Source: Vibrio rotiferianus CAIM 577 = LMG 21460
Lineage (GTDB): Bacteria; Pseudomonadota; Gammaproteobacteria; Enterobacterales; Vibrionaceae
Assembly (NCBI RefSeq): GCF_002741985.1
Contig: NZ_APHW01000108.1
Span: 62,001-126,000 of the forward strand
DNA length: 64,000 nucleotides
Direction: 5' to 3'
Part shown: positions 45,564-54,150 of the stretch, in pieces
Layout of the letters: each line of letters starts with the position of its first letter
Position numbering within the stretch: position 1 is the first letter of the stretch
Translations under genes and position numbers: made by a program
Notes under the pieces: model-generated
Told to the model about the DNA's origin: nothing
What the model saw: only the letters and a program-made list of their open reading frames with translations
The model's database searches: none

Positions 45564-46200
45564 AGATGATAAAAACCTTGCTGATGGCCTACTTGTGAGC
45601 CTTGAACAAGCAGGGTATGAGTGTTTGCATGTGGAGCGTATTTCAGATGTAGAACCACAATGGAAAAAGGCTGATTTAGTGATTCTAGATCGCCAACTAC
45701 CGGATGGTGATTCAGTAGAATCTCTGCCAGAGTGGAAGAAAATTAAAGATGTCCCGGTTATTCTATTAACCGCATTAGTTACTGTGAAAGACAAAGTTGC
45801 AGGACTGGACTCAGGTGCAAACGACTACCTAACAAAACCTTTTGCTGAAGCAGAACTGTTTGCTCGTATTAGAGCTCAGCTTCGTGCTCCTGATTCAGCA
45901 GAACAGGGCAATGCGGACAAAGTTATTACAAACGAGCTTGAAATCGATCGTGCAACACGTGAGGTTCTTTTTAAAGGCGAACTTATCACCTTAACCCGTA
46001 CTGAGTTTGATTTATTGTTGTTCCTAGCTTCAAACCTAGGCCGTGTATTTACGCGTGACGAGCTACTTGACCACGTTTGGGGTTACAACCATTTCCCAAC
46101 GACGCGTACTGTAGACACACACGTGCTACAGCTTCGCCAAAAGCTGCCTGGTCTTGAAATTGAAACGTTGCGTGGCGTTGGCTACAAAATGAAAGCGTAA
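45538..46200 (+). CDS. vxrB: VxrB (WigR) response regulator, OmpR family
   Basis: 220 residues with a GTG start inside vxrA. Receiver domain: acidic pair VEDDKNLADG, phospho-Asp in LVILDRQLPDGDS, Lys in YLTKPFAEAE. Winged-helix domain: LTRTEFDLLLFLASNLGRVF and TRTVDTHVLQLRQKL. In V. cholerae phospho-VxrB activates cell-wall genes and T6SS genes. vxrC starts three bases downstream. Confidence 0.93.
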   Translation: MKQTLLLVEDDKNLADGLLVSLEQAGYECLHVERISDVEPQWKKADLVILDRQLPDGDSVESLPEWKKIKDVPVILLTALVTVKDKVAGLDSGANDYLTKPFAEAELFARIRAQLRAPDSAEQGNADKVITNELEIDRATREVLFKGELITLTRTEFDLLLFLASNLGRVFTRDELLDHVWGYNHFPTTRTVDTHVLQLRQKLPGLEIETLRGVGYKMKA

Positions 46201-46202
46201 CG

Positions 46203-47083
46203 ATGAAGTTAGTCCTGCCAATATTATTAGCGGCAACTTTGATGAAACCAGTCCATGGTATGGACTGGTTTTCGTCTAACACGCCTTTAAGCCAAGCCCA
46301 CCAACATCTATTGGAAGATAACTTGCCAGATATGTTTCTTTCTCTAGTGGAACTTTGGCAGTCAGAACCGAATAAGGCTATTACCCCCCCCATTTAAATG
46401 ACCTGTTAGCACAATCTCTTACTAAGGATTGTGGCAAATCACTATCTACGGTTACGTTACCTGAATGGATTAGTGGCGTTAATATCATTCGCCAAACCAT
46501 TCAGAGCCCTGGCCGCGATACTTACCGCTTGGTTATAAAACTTAGGGCAGTGACTGAGCTAGATGACATCATGTTTGAACGTTGGGTTGATGAGTCTATC
46601 TCAGCCGACGCTTCGTTAAGCCAAGAAGACGTTGTTACCAACACGATTGCGAATGAAAAACGTTACCTAAAACGCTACAACCTAACAGGAAAAATCGAAG
46701 CTGGCCTGTATCACCTATCTATCGTTGCCGTTGATGGTCGCGTTTTTAGAACATGGATAGTCTTGGGTGACTCCAACTCTTCACAATATGTACGATGGAC
46801 ATCAAAAGAGAATTGGAAAGTCGAAAAAAGTGCCTTGAGAAATCCACACTGTCCACTTCCTGAGCTCAATGTTGGCCTCTATGATTATGTAGATGGTCAG
46901 TACGAACAAGTTTGGCAAAAGAGTTACGAATCCAATTACCCTAACTCTCTTGAGCTAGAAGGTATCCCTAACGATCGGTACGTGCTCGCAGTTGGTATTA
47001 ACAGCCGACGTTGGCAAGGGGACATAATTGTTGAGCAAGCTCAAACTATTAGCCGCACTTATGATCTTTCCCTAGAAGAATAG
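46203..47083 (+). pseudogene. vxrC: VxrC (DUF2861-like exported protein), frameshifted at a C8 tract
   Basis: The 5' part encodes a signal peptide (MKLVLPILLAATLMKPVHG) and DWFSSNTPLSQAHQHLLEDN. It breaks at eight Cs, 46384-46391. The continuation HLNDLLAQSLTKDCGKSLST runs in another frame to 47083; six or nine Cs would restore one protein of about 293 residues. VxrC is an accessory periplasmic product of the vxr operon. As written, only 64 residues are made. The tract is a plausible slippage site. Confidence 0.8.
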
Positions 47084-47142
47084 CTAAAGAATCTTCATAT
47101 TGGTCGATACAAAGTTCATAACGCACAATGAATTAGTCCCAT

Positions 47143-48270
47143 ATGAAGATTCAACACAAACTATTAGCACTCAGCGTCACTAGCGCATGCCTTTCTTTTT
47201 CAACCAATGCAGCTACATACGCAATCGAAGCTCGCAGTGATGCGATGGGTGGAGTAGGTACAGTATCTGCCTCTTACCTAACCGCACCTTTCTTTAACCC
47301 AGCACTCACAGCAATCTATCGTAGAAACGATGACGCCGGCATGATAGTACCAAGCTTTGGTATTAGTTATGACGATCAGGATGGATTGATCGACGAAATT
47401 GATCGTATTAGCAAACTCACCGACGACACTGAAATCGTTAACTCGCTAAATAACATCGATAACGCTAAATTGGACTTTGACTTAGGCGGTGTAGTGGCGG
47501 TTGGTATTCCAAACAAGTTTCTTTCTGCGACCGCTTACGGCAAGCTGTATACTGAATCCTTTGTTACACCTGAAGTCGACACTTCGGTACCAGCTAGTTC
47601 TCTCGACAACAGTTATGTGCGTGGTGTTTCAATCGGTGTTGCCGAAGCAGGTATTTCGCTTGCTAAGTACACGACATTCATGAATCAGCATCTTTCTTTT
47701 GGTTTTACGCCAAAACTGCAACGCATTTATACATACTCTTATGCAAGTAGCTTTGCCGCGTTTGACACAAAAGATTTAAGAGAAAATGAGACTGCTGACA
47801 CCATCTTCAACTTGGATGCAGGTGCTCTCTGGTTTTATGGACCTTTCCGTGTAGGTTTAGCTGCAAAAAACTTAGTGGGTCGAGATATTAAGACTAAAGC
47901 ATTTACAGCTCCGAACGGTGATCCAATCGCTTCGTACGAATACAGCATGCGTCCGCTCTATACAATTGGTGCAGGTATCGTCGCCGACTACTTCACAGTA
48001 AGTGTTGATTATGACTTAAATGAAGAGAAAAAGTTTTCAACATTTGATGATAATAGCCAAATGCTAAGAGCTGGCTTTGAAGTCGACATTTTAAGACAGA
48101 TGGCACTGCGCGGAGGCTATAAGAAAAACATGGCTCGCTCAAGTGAGGATGGAACGATTACCGCAGGTATCGGATTATCACCACTCAATCTGATTGAACT
48201 CGATATCGCGGCTCAATATACCAACGAAAATGCAATGGGTGCTTCGATTAATTTCCTTGCGACCTACTAA
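47143..48270 (+). CDS. vxrD: VxrD (TraF_2-type outer-membrane protein)
   Basis: 375 residues: signal peptide ending STNA, then SDAMGGVGTVSASYLTAPFF, typical of the FadL/TraF_2-like barrel family annotated as conjugal transfer TraF. The annotation name is misleading, since there is no conjugation gene nearby. Beta-strand pattern continues to a C-terminal ASINFLATY. Fourth gene of the vxr operon, 59 bases after vxrC. In V. cholerae the accessory vxr genes modulate VxrB output. Confidence 0.85.
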   Translation: MKIQHKLLALSVTSACLSFSTNAATYAIEARSDAMGGVGTVSASYLTAPFFNPALTAIYRRNDDAGMIVPSFGISYDDQDGLIDEIDRISKLTDDTEIVNSLNNIDNAKLDFDLGGVVAVGIPNKFLSATAYGKLYTESFVTPEVDTSVPASSLDNSYVRGVSIGVAEAGISLAKYTTFMNQHLSFGFTPKLQRIYTYSYASSFAAFDTKDLRENETADTIFNLDAGALWFYGPFRVGLAAKNLVGRDIKTKAFTAPNGDPIASYEYSMRPLYTIGAGIVADYFTVSVDYDLNEEKKFSTFDDNSQMLRAGFEVDILRQMALRGGYKKNMARSSEDGTITAGIGLSPLNLIELDIAAQYTNENAMGASINFLATY

Positions 48271-48313
48271 CTGAATCGTTATAGTCAGCACCTCACATTG
48301 AGGAGCTTTTTTT

Positions 48314-48469
48314 ATGTTTGATGATTTACCACCTCTGTCCCATCAAGAACAACAACAAGCAGTAGAACGTATTCAAGAGCTAATGCAAAAGGGTACCAGT
48401 ACCGCAGAAGCGATTAAGATCGTTGCTGAGCAAATTCGAGCAGAATACGCAGCAAAGAAACAAGACTAA
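48314..48469 (+). CDS. vxrE: VxrE, YoaH/UPF0181-family small protein
   Basis: 51 residues (MFDDLPPLSHQEQQQAVERI...), matching the UPF0181/YoaH family by its N-terminus and the helix LMQKGTSTAEAIKIVAEQIR. An AGGAG site lies nine bases upstream. Too short for many gene finders. Last gene of the vxr operon, with a terminator right behind. Function unknown. Confidence 0.85.
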   Translation: MFDDLPPLSHQEQQQAVERIQELMQKGTSTAEAIKIVAEQIRAEYAAKKQD

Positions 48470-48482
48470 GAAATTACGAAGA

Positions 48483-48506
48483 GCAGGGCACAGACCCTGC
48501 TTTTTT
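48483..48506 (+). terminator. Terminator of the vxr operon
   Basis: GCAGGG (48483-48488) pairs with CCCTGC (48495-48500), followed by six Ts. Confidence 0.88.
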
Positions 48507-49335
48507 ATGCCCGTCGTACACACCGCAAAATTAACTATTCACGACCTACCGCTGCATTACTTCTAACAAAATAATGCGTTACCACGTCACAACAATAACC
48601 CTCAAGTAGAGAAGAAAACTCTACCATAATAAGTAGGTAAAACTTTACCAATAGAAGTTAACTGTCACTTATTATAGATAGGCAAAAACACTACCTAAAG
48701 CTTAGTAATCTCGGTTATTTCTTTAAATACAATTACTTAAGGCGAGATAAGTGCCTGGTTTACACCTAAGTACCACTCAGTCTTGTAATTAAATTACAGA
48801 GTGTAATTTCGCTGTCGAATTCAGCAGTGGAATATTCTGAAGAAATCTAAAAGAGACGCCGTCACTTTATGAGATGACAAATAGTGTAGACAAATAGGAG
48901 TTAGTGGGTGCAGTAAGTGCTTGCAATCAAATTTGGCTTTCAAGCCTGGTCCGATTTTTAGATGTGAAAATAACGGATGAATTCGTCTTTCCGAGTTGGA
49001 TTAAGGCGAAATTGGTGCAGGTAGATTTTCAATAAATGATCATTTGCTTACATTGTCAGCTTATGTAGTTTCACCTATTGATTTTACTTATGTGTTACAC
49101 TGTGACTTATTTGGGTAAAAGAGGATACTGAGGAGTGCTAGGGAATCCAGATTTGGGCGAGGAGAGTCATATATCGTGGGTTTAGCTTTGATTCTTGCCA
49201 CAGTTCCAAGCTCTATTCTAACGCTGGGTAATATGCTCAATGATTAGAGTATCAACTCGAAGTCATTCCAGTTGACGTTAGCTCATTTGATACACTTGGT
49301 GCCATAGAAAAATCTAGTTCGACGTAAAGGAAGCT
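48507..49335. other. Long non-coding stretch between vxrE and the MaoC gene
   Basis: About 830 bases without a convincing gene. Structured elements: a hairpin GTAGAG/CTCTAC (48606-48624), a hairpin GGTAAA/TTTACC (48636-48649), and three TGTAATT half-sites at 48784-48808, two of them forming the perfect palindrome TGTAATT-A-AATTACA. A 23-codon hydrophobic frame (GTG 49176 to TAG 49247) follows GGCGAGGAGAG. The region could hold a small RNA or a regulated long leader for the MaoC gene. Confidence 0.45.
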
Positions 49336-49794
49336 ATGAAAGTAATCTCAACGAATGACATCGATAAGTATATCGGTGTTGATATCGAGCCAACAGATTG
49401 GTTTGTTGTGAATCAGGACCAAATTAATCAATTTGCAGATTGTACCTTAGACCATCAGTTTATCCATACGGATCCGGCTAAAGCACGGGCTACAATGTTC
49501 AAATCTACAATTGCGCATGGCTTATTATCTTTGTCTATGCTTCCATATTTTGCAGAGAGTTTTGGGTACCATTTGGAGGGTGCTAGGCTTGGTCTCAATT
49601 ATGGGTTCGATAAGGTGCGTTTTATTCACCCAGTAAAAGTGAATAGCCGTATTCGGGCGCATGCCAAGTTGATAGCCGTTGATGAAAGGAAGCCCGGACA
49701 GTATGTGTTTAGTACAGAAGTGGTTGTTGAAATCGAAGGTGAAACAAAACCAGCGTTGACCGCTGTATGGTTAGCTATGCAGATCGTGTCTTAG
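49336..49794 (+). CDS. MaoC-family dehydratase
   Basis: 152 residues, single hot-dog fold. The hydratase pattern is FADCTLDHQFIHTDPAKA, with the catalytic Asp and His, followed by TIAHGLLSLSMLPYF. Such proteins hydrate 2-enoyl thioesters, giving (R)-3-hydroxyacyl chains. AAAGGAAG precedes the ATG. No fatty-acid gene is adjacent, so the substrate is open. Confidence 0.88.
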   Translation: MKVISTNDIDKYIGVDIEPTDWFVVNQDQINQFADCTLDHQFIHTDPAKARATMFKSTIAHGLLSLSMLPYFAESFGYHLEGARLGLNYGFDKVRFIHPVKVNSRIRAHAKLIAVDERKPGQYVFSTEVVVEIEGETKPALTAVWLAMQIVS

Positions 49795-49799
49795 TGGCG

Positions 49800-49834
49800 A
49801 ACGTAACGCATGGAATTTTACAATGCGTTACGTT
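49800..49834. repeat. 12-base perfect inverted repeat after the MaoC gene
   Basis: AACGTAACGCAT (49800-49811) and ATGCGTTACGTT (49823-49834) with an 11-base loop, starting five bases after the stop codon. It lacks a U-tract; it could be a 3' stabilising hairpin. Confidence 0.7.
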
Positions 49835-49881
49835 AAGCACCTTATAACTGCGTGTTAGCTTAATCGGGCAATAACTTACAT

Positions 49882-49913
49882 CTTGGTATACTTAAAACCT
49901 AGAAGTTACCAAG
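49882..49913. repeat. Interrupted inverted repeat
   Basis: CTTGGTA-T-ACTT (49882-49893) can pair with AAGT-TACCAAG (49903-49913), one bulged base. Between the MaoC and acyltransferase genes, otherwise unexplained. Confidence 0.5.
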
Positions 49914-50055
49914 TGCGCATTATATGTGTTATGTTAAATAAACTATCCATGTACGCCAAATCTTCTCTAGTTTGGTCTCCTATCCCGTTCAGATTTTAAA
50001 ATGCTGCGCTTTTTGGCGATGTCATTAAACATAATGGCGATTTACCATAAAATAC

Positions 50056-50100
50056 TTAATATAGATCTTAATAATCTACGATTGTTAAGATCTATATTAA
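50056..50100. repeat. 16-base perfect inverted repeat upstream of the acyltransferase gene
   Basis: TTAATATAGATCTTAA (50056-50071) and its exact reverse complement (50085-50100) flank a 13-base spacer. It lies about 150 bases before the acyltransferase start in AT-rich DNA. Too AT-rich for a classical terminator; could be an operator pair, a cruciform or the remnant of an insertion. Confidence 0.75.
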
Positions 50101-50250
50101 TCAAGTCACGCTCTCAGTCCTTGGCTAGAAATCATTAGAAAAGACCTATTAGCTCTAAGTGTTATCGATTGAGTTACTTCTGATTTTTACACGGCTTAAT
50201 ACACAACGTGTCCTGAACCGATAAACTTATTGATTTTAGGAGGGCTTGTA

Positions 50251-51318
50251 TTGGCACGCCATATATCTTCAATCGATAATTTTCGTGCGATCGCTATTAT
50301 ATTGGTCGTCGCTGTACACTGCATGCCTTATGGAATGTCGGTTGACTCCGGTCCTTGGCTAGTCTTCCAGAATCTAATCTATGGTGCGACTGCTGCATTT
50401 GTATTTATATCTGGCTACATGTATCACCATGTGTTCTTCAAACAGAAAACGCCATACATTGAATTCCTGAGTAGTAAGTTTCGAAACGTTTTGCTGCCGT
50501 ATCTGCTATTGGGAACCGGAGCTATTTTTCTCTTATACATCTCTAAAGCCGGATTCTTTTCTGGTGAGGAGCTATTTGAAGGAAAAACCATTTTCAATAC
50601 TGATGATCACGCTCTTATTATAATTGGTAAATACTACTTAAGTGGACGGATGCTTACAGCCTATTGGTATGTACCGTTTGTGGTCATGCTTTTTTCAATG
50701 GCACCATTGCATGATAGGTTTCTCGTCGTACGTAGAAAGTACAAGTTATTGATAATATTTACTTTAAGTCTTGTGTCGATGCTAGTTCATCGCTCGTACG
50801 AAAATACCAACCCGTTGCAAATGTTAATCTACTTTACACCATATTATCTAATCGGCATGTATGTATCTTTGTACCGAACTTCCCTCGCCTCTAATGCAAA
50901 AATTAAGTCTCTTCTGTTTCTATCGTTAGCAATCGCTCTCGCTATATACGATGCAAGTATCGGCCATCAAGGTAATTACATTAAGCCGCTAATCACTTAC
51001 AACGGCATCGATACAATGTATCTTCAAAAGGTATGTTTAGTTGTGGGGATTTATTTTCTGCTTGAAGCCTTCCCATTTAAAATTGGGTGGCTGTCATTTC
51101 TAGCAAAAATTAGTTTTGGTGTGTTTTTTATACACCCTTGGGTGTTAACGGTAATGAAGCGAACTCCGTTGTATCAACACGCAAACGGGCTTCAGGCAGA
51201 TATAGTTCTATTTCTAACAGTGCTTATTTTTGTAGTGTCATTAAGCATGTTGATCGCCGTTTGCTTGAAAAGAGCACTGAAGAACAGCCACTATTCAAGA
51301 TCAGTTATTGGTTACTAA
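50251..51318 (+). CDS. Acyltransferase 3 family membrane protein
   Basis: 355 residues from the TTG at 50251, chosen because AGGAGG lies seven bases upstream and the protein then opens with the family pattern RHISSIDNFRAIAIILVVAV and the catalytic-type His of VVAVHC. About ten membrane helices, e.g. FQNLIYGATAAFVFISGYMY and LSFLAKISFGVFFIHPWVLT. Members O-acylate polysaccharides or lipids in the inner membrane. Base composition is more AT-rich than the neighbours. It stands alone and may be an insertion into an otherwise conserved block. Confidence 0.85.
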   Translation: MARHISSIDNFRAIAIILVVAVHCMPYGMSVDSGPWLVFQNLIYGATAAFVFISGYMYHHVFFKQKTPYIEFLSSKFRNVLLPYLLLGTGAIFLLYISKAGFFSGEELFEGKTIFNTDDHALIIIGKYYLSGRMLTAYWYVPFVVMLFSMAPLHDRFLVVRRKYKLLIIFTLSLVSMLVHRSYENTNPLQMLIYFTPYYLIGMYVSLYRTSLASNAKIKSLLFLSLAIALAIYDASIGHQGNYIKPLITYNGIDTMYLQKVCLVVGIYFLLEAFPFKIGWLSFLAKISFGVFFIHPWVLTVMKRTPLYQHANGLQADIVLFLTVLIFVVSLSMLIAVCLKRALKNSHYSRSVIGY

Positions 51319-51344
51319 AAAGCCTTCTATTTCTAGAAGGCTTT
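51319..51344. terminator. Bidirectional terminator
   Basis: AAAGCCTTCTA (51319-51329) pairs with TAGAAGGCTTT (51334-51344) between the acyltransferase and the convergent yciH gene. Confidence 0.85.
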
Positions 51345-51348
51345 GTAT

Positions 51349-51660
51349 TTAACCGCCGGCAAGTTTGACTGTCATGCCTTTCTTTTCAAGGTGCGCTTTA
51401 ATTTTATCTCTAGCGTCGCCTTGGATCTCAATGTTGCCATCCTTAACTGAGCCACCACAACCACAAACCTTTTTCAGCTCTGCTGCTAGTAGCTTTAGTG
51501 CTGTATCTTCCAAATCAAGGCCGGTAATGATACACACTCCCTTACCTTTTCTGCCTTTAGTTTGACGCTGGATTCTCACAACACCATCGCCCTTCGGACG
51601 TTCGGTTTTCTCAGGCTCTTGTTTGATTCTTCCGGTTTCAGTTGAGTATACTAAAGTCAT
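51349..51660 (-). CDS. yciH: YciH/SUI1-family translation factor
   Basis: 103 residues of the eIF1/SUI1 fold: RIQRQTKGRKGKGVCIITGL and LAAELKKVCGCGGSVKDGNI, then IEIQGDARDKIKAHLEKKG. Bacterial YciH can act in initiation fidelity or as a stress translation inhibitor. It starts two bases after the stop of the DUF3319 gene upstream on the same strand, so the two are co-transcribed. Confidence 0.93.
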   Translation of the reverse strand: MTLVYSTETGRIKQEPEKTERPKGDGVVRIQRQTKGRKGKGVCIITGLDLEDTALKLLAAELKKVCGCGGSVKDGNIEIQGDARDKIKAHLEKKGMTVKLAGG

Positions 51661-51662
51661 TG

Positions 51663-52046
51663 TTACTTCTTCTGTTGCTGTGCCTGCAGTGCTTTTTGCT
51701 TCGCGACTAAGTAAGCTTCAATATGCCTTTGTATGGCCGTTTTTGACCCCTTGATTAACTTGCCATTAAACATGCAATACCAAGCATTTGGCTCACCAGT
51801 GTCATTTTTAAGTGAGTAACCGTTGAAATTCTCAACTTGATTAGCTCCACCTTCACCTCGTTTTTGTCCAAGGGAAGCAAACTCTTTTGGGTCAATGATT
51901 GACGCGGTGTCGCACCACCAGTCTATGCTCTTCTTTACAGCACTTAGGTTACCTTGTAGCACGTGATTTTTAATTTTAACTTTCCATGTACTTCCATCAG
52001 GTCCGCCGGACTGAAGATTGAAGCCTCGATAATTTGAAATTGCCAT
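51663..52046 (-). CDS. DUF3319-like protein with an internal duplication
   Basis: 127 residues, no signal peptide. Two similar modules of about 40 residues are visible: YRGFNLQSGGPDGSTWKVKI... (5-44) and FNGYSLKNDTGEPNAWYCMF... (74-113). Each has an aromatic-Gly start, a Trp in the second strand and a terminal helix (AVKKSIDWW, AIQRHIEAYL). I believe this is DUF3319, from memory. Function unknown; the gene is joined to yciH. Confidence 0.7.
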   Translation of the reverse strand: MAISNYRGFNLQSGGPDGSTWKVKIKNHVLQGNLSAVKKSIDWWCDTASIIDPKEFASLGQKRGEGGANQVENFNGYSLKNDTGEPNAWYCMFNGKLIKGSKTAIQRHIEAYLVAKQKALQAQQQKK

Positions 52047-52194
52047 ATCACTGAATCGTCTTTTCTTGCGGTAATTTAATCATAAATGCTATGTAATGAA
52101 TCGCAAACACTTTGTAGTCACATTATTCTAAATAACTAAGCAAAAAGTCACCAAAATCACATAATTAAAATATAAAGTTCACTGCAAAAGTGGC

Positions 52195-53193
52195 TTATTT
52201 TTCGAAAGTTGCGTGATTAATGCAAGATTCTAGAAATAGATGAAATTCATCGCCGTTATTCTGTAGCATTTTAGGGAACATGGAGATTGGAGTCATGCCT
52301 GGGAAAGTATTTACTTCATTTAAGTAAATCTCACCCTCTTCGGTTAAGAAGAAATCAATACGCGATAAATGGCGTAAATTCATTTGCTTAAAGACCGTCT
52401 CTGAAGCTTGTTGAATAATTTCAACCTGTTCGTCAGTTAGATTACTAGCTTCGACTTCAGTCAGTGAGTGACTCGTACTACTGTATTTCTCATCGTATGA
52501 ATAGAATGCACCATCTGGAGCTATTACTTCCCCGGGTTTTGTGATGCGTAATTTACCATCTATCTCGTAGGCCGCAACTTCAAGTTCACGTGGCTTCACC
52601 GCTTTTTCAATCAAAACTTGGTCAGAGTAGCCAAATGCATCATTGATAGCTTGGGACAAGTCATCTTCTTTTATGACGCTGTAACAACCAACAGAAGAGC
52701 CTTGTCGAGCGGCTTTGACAAATACTTTGCCCCATTTATCAAACGCTTGCTGCGCCTGGACATGAGCCTGCTCATCATTACGGGTGAGGAACAAATAGGG
52801 TGTGTTAGCAATACCAATTGCGTCATACCATAGCTTCGAAGTAATTTTGTTGAAGCTATTGCTGCTCGCCTCAGGGCCGCAGCCTAGGTAAGGAATACCT
52901 GCGATTTCAAACATCGATTGGATGTCACCAGTTTCGCCGGGAAAACCGTGTATACAAGGAACAATGAAGTCGATGTCTAAGTTTTGATCTTCAGAACACA
53001 GCTTTTTGGTGTTGAGGTCTAAATAAACCAACTCACCTTGGTTCGTCACCCAACCTTCGTTTTTGATTTCTACACGTGTAACGCTTACATCATCAATAAG
53101 GTTTAATTGCTGCTCAACGAAATTTGCTGACAGTAATGAAATCTCATGCTCAGAAGAGCCGCCACCGCATAGTAAAAGGATATTTTTAATCAT
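52195..53193 (-). CDS. ddl: D-alanine--D-alanine ligase
   Basis: 332 residues, ATP-grasp. N-terminal LLCGGGSSEHEISLLSA, central FVKAARQGSSVGCYSV, the omega-loop FYSYDEKYSSTSH and the Mg/ATP site EVNTFPGMTPISMFP are all present. It makes the D-Ala-D-Ala dipeptide of peptidoglycan. The loop carries the Tyr expected of a D-Ala-specific enzyme. It sits close to the vxr cell-wall stress operon and a SPOR protein. Confidence 0.95.
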   Translation of the reverse strand: MIKNILLLCGGGSSEHEISLLSANFVEQQLNLIDDVSVTRVEIKNEGWVTNQGELVYLDLNTKKLCSEDQNLDIDFIVPCIHGFPGETGDIQSMFEIAGIPYLGCGPEASSNSFNKITSKLWYDAIGIANTPYLFLTRNDEQAHVQAQQAFDKWGKVFVKAARQGSSVGCYSVIKEDDLSQAINDAFGYSDQVLIEKAVKPRELEVAAYEIDGKLRITKPGEVIAPDGAFYSYDEKYSSTSHSLTEVEASNLTDEQVEIIQQASETVFKQMNLRHLSRIDFFLTEEGEIYLNEVNTFPGMTPISMFPKMLQNNGDEFHLFLESCINHATFEK

Positions 53194-53303
53194 GAATCAA
53201 TCTTTCCGTGATCTACAAAAGATACTATTCAGTATGATAAACCTTTGTGTAGCTACGTACAGTAATTTTACTGTGAGGAATACTGTTCGAATAGGATTTA
53301 ACC

Positions 53304-53332
53304 AAAGAAAGAAGGGAGCAAACGCTCCCTTC
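53304..53332 (-). terminator. Terminator of the SPOR lipoprotein gene
   Basis: GAAGGGAGC (53311-53319) pairs with GCTCCCTTC (53324-53332); on the minus strand TTTCTTT follows. Confidence 0.8.
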
Positions 53333-53342
53333 TCATATTCAA

Positions 53343-53915
53343 TTAATTAAGCTTGTTAAGCGTTGGATAAGCCGAATTTTTGATAGAATCAATGCTTTTC
53401 ACGAAAGGCTTTAACTGTCTGAACTCAAGAGGAAGAGTTGAAATTGCCGACTTAGCTTCTTGCTGTGTCGCGTAATCGCCATATAGAACCGTGAACCATT
53501 TTGTACCGTTTACTACTTTATAGTTTTCCCATATCGGCTGCTCGTTACTTGGTAACTTCGACGCGAAGCGGTCTACTTTAGCTTGGCTACCCACTGCTAC
53601 AACCTGAATTGTATATCCAAAGCGTTGGACAGCATGTTGCTGCTTGCTAGGTGGTACGATTTTAACGGGTTTCTGTTGGCTTTGTGGTGTGAGCTTCACC
53701 ACTTTCTTTTCTTCTTGAACAACCGGAACTTTAACAACTTGGGTTGTTTCAACACTCGTTTCTACGATGCCGCTTTCTGGCGCCATTACCGGCTTAGAAA
53801 CAGGCTGAGTTTGATAGTCTTCACGGTAGCTTTCACTAGTTACATCTGTGAGATAAGTTTCAGATGCACAAGCAGATAATAGTACTGACAGACTGATAAT
53901 TGCGATTTTTTTCAT
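53343..53915 (-). CDS. Lipoprotein with SPOR domain
   Basis: 190 residues. Lipoprotein signal with lipobox LSAC (Cys16). A flexible Val/Thr/Lys/Gln-rich linker spans about residues 35-100, then a SPOR domain (FGYTIQVVAVGSQAKVDRFA, WFTVLYGDYATQQEAKSAI). SPOR domains bind denuded glycan strands at the septum. Expected on the periplasmic side of a membrane, perhaps in cell division. Lipid anchoring in place of a membrane helix differs from DamX and FtsN. Confidence 0.88.
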   Translation of the reverse strand: MKKIAIISLSVLLSACASETYLTDVTSESYREDYQTQPVSKPVMAPESGIVETSVETTQVVKVPVVQEEKKVVKLTPQSQQKPVKIVPPSKQQHAVQRFGYTIQVVAVGSQAKVDRFASKLPSNEQPIWENYKVVNGTKWFTVLYGDYATQQEAKSAISTLPLEFRQLKPFVKSIDSIKNSAYPTLNKLN

Positions 53916-54150
53916 GAAGTAACAAACGCTCTGAATAAATATTACGATAAATCATGCCGATAGCCGGCTATTTTATCAAGCACCAAACACAATAAACTGT
54001 GATTTTGGTGTGATGAGTGACACAAACTGTATAAGCATGGCTCATCTTTTCGTCATTGTCTGAGTTGCCATTGTTAAATGAAAGCAATCTTCGTTTATGA
54101 TTGTAGGAAGAATGAGCAACTATCATGGAACTATAGGCACAGGAGTGACA

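Noticed and set aside
47143..48270. Conjugation gene suggested by the TraF family name
   Set aside because: The protein is a beta-barrel of the TraF_2 type inside the vxr operon, with no other transfer gene in the window.
48606..48700. CRISPR-like or integron attC array
   Set aside because: Only two or three short, unequal hairpins; no conserved repeat, spacer pattern or cassette structure.
49176..49247. 23-residue hydrophobic peptide frame (GTG start)
   Set aside because: It has purine-rich DNA upstream, but the spacing is long and the start is GTG; kept as a note in the region entry and not called as a gene.
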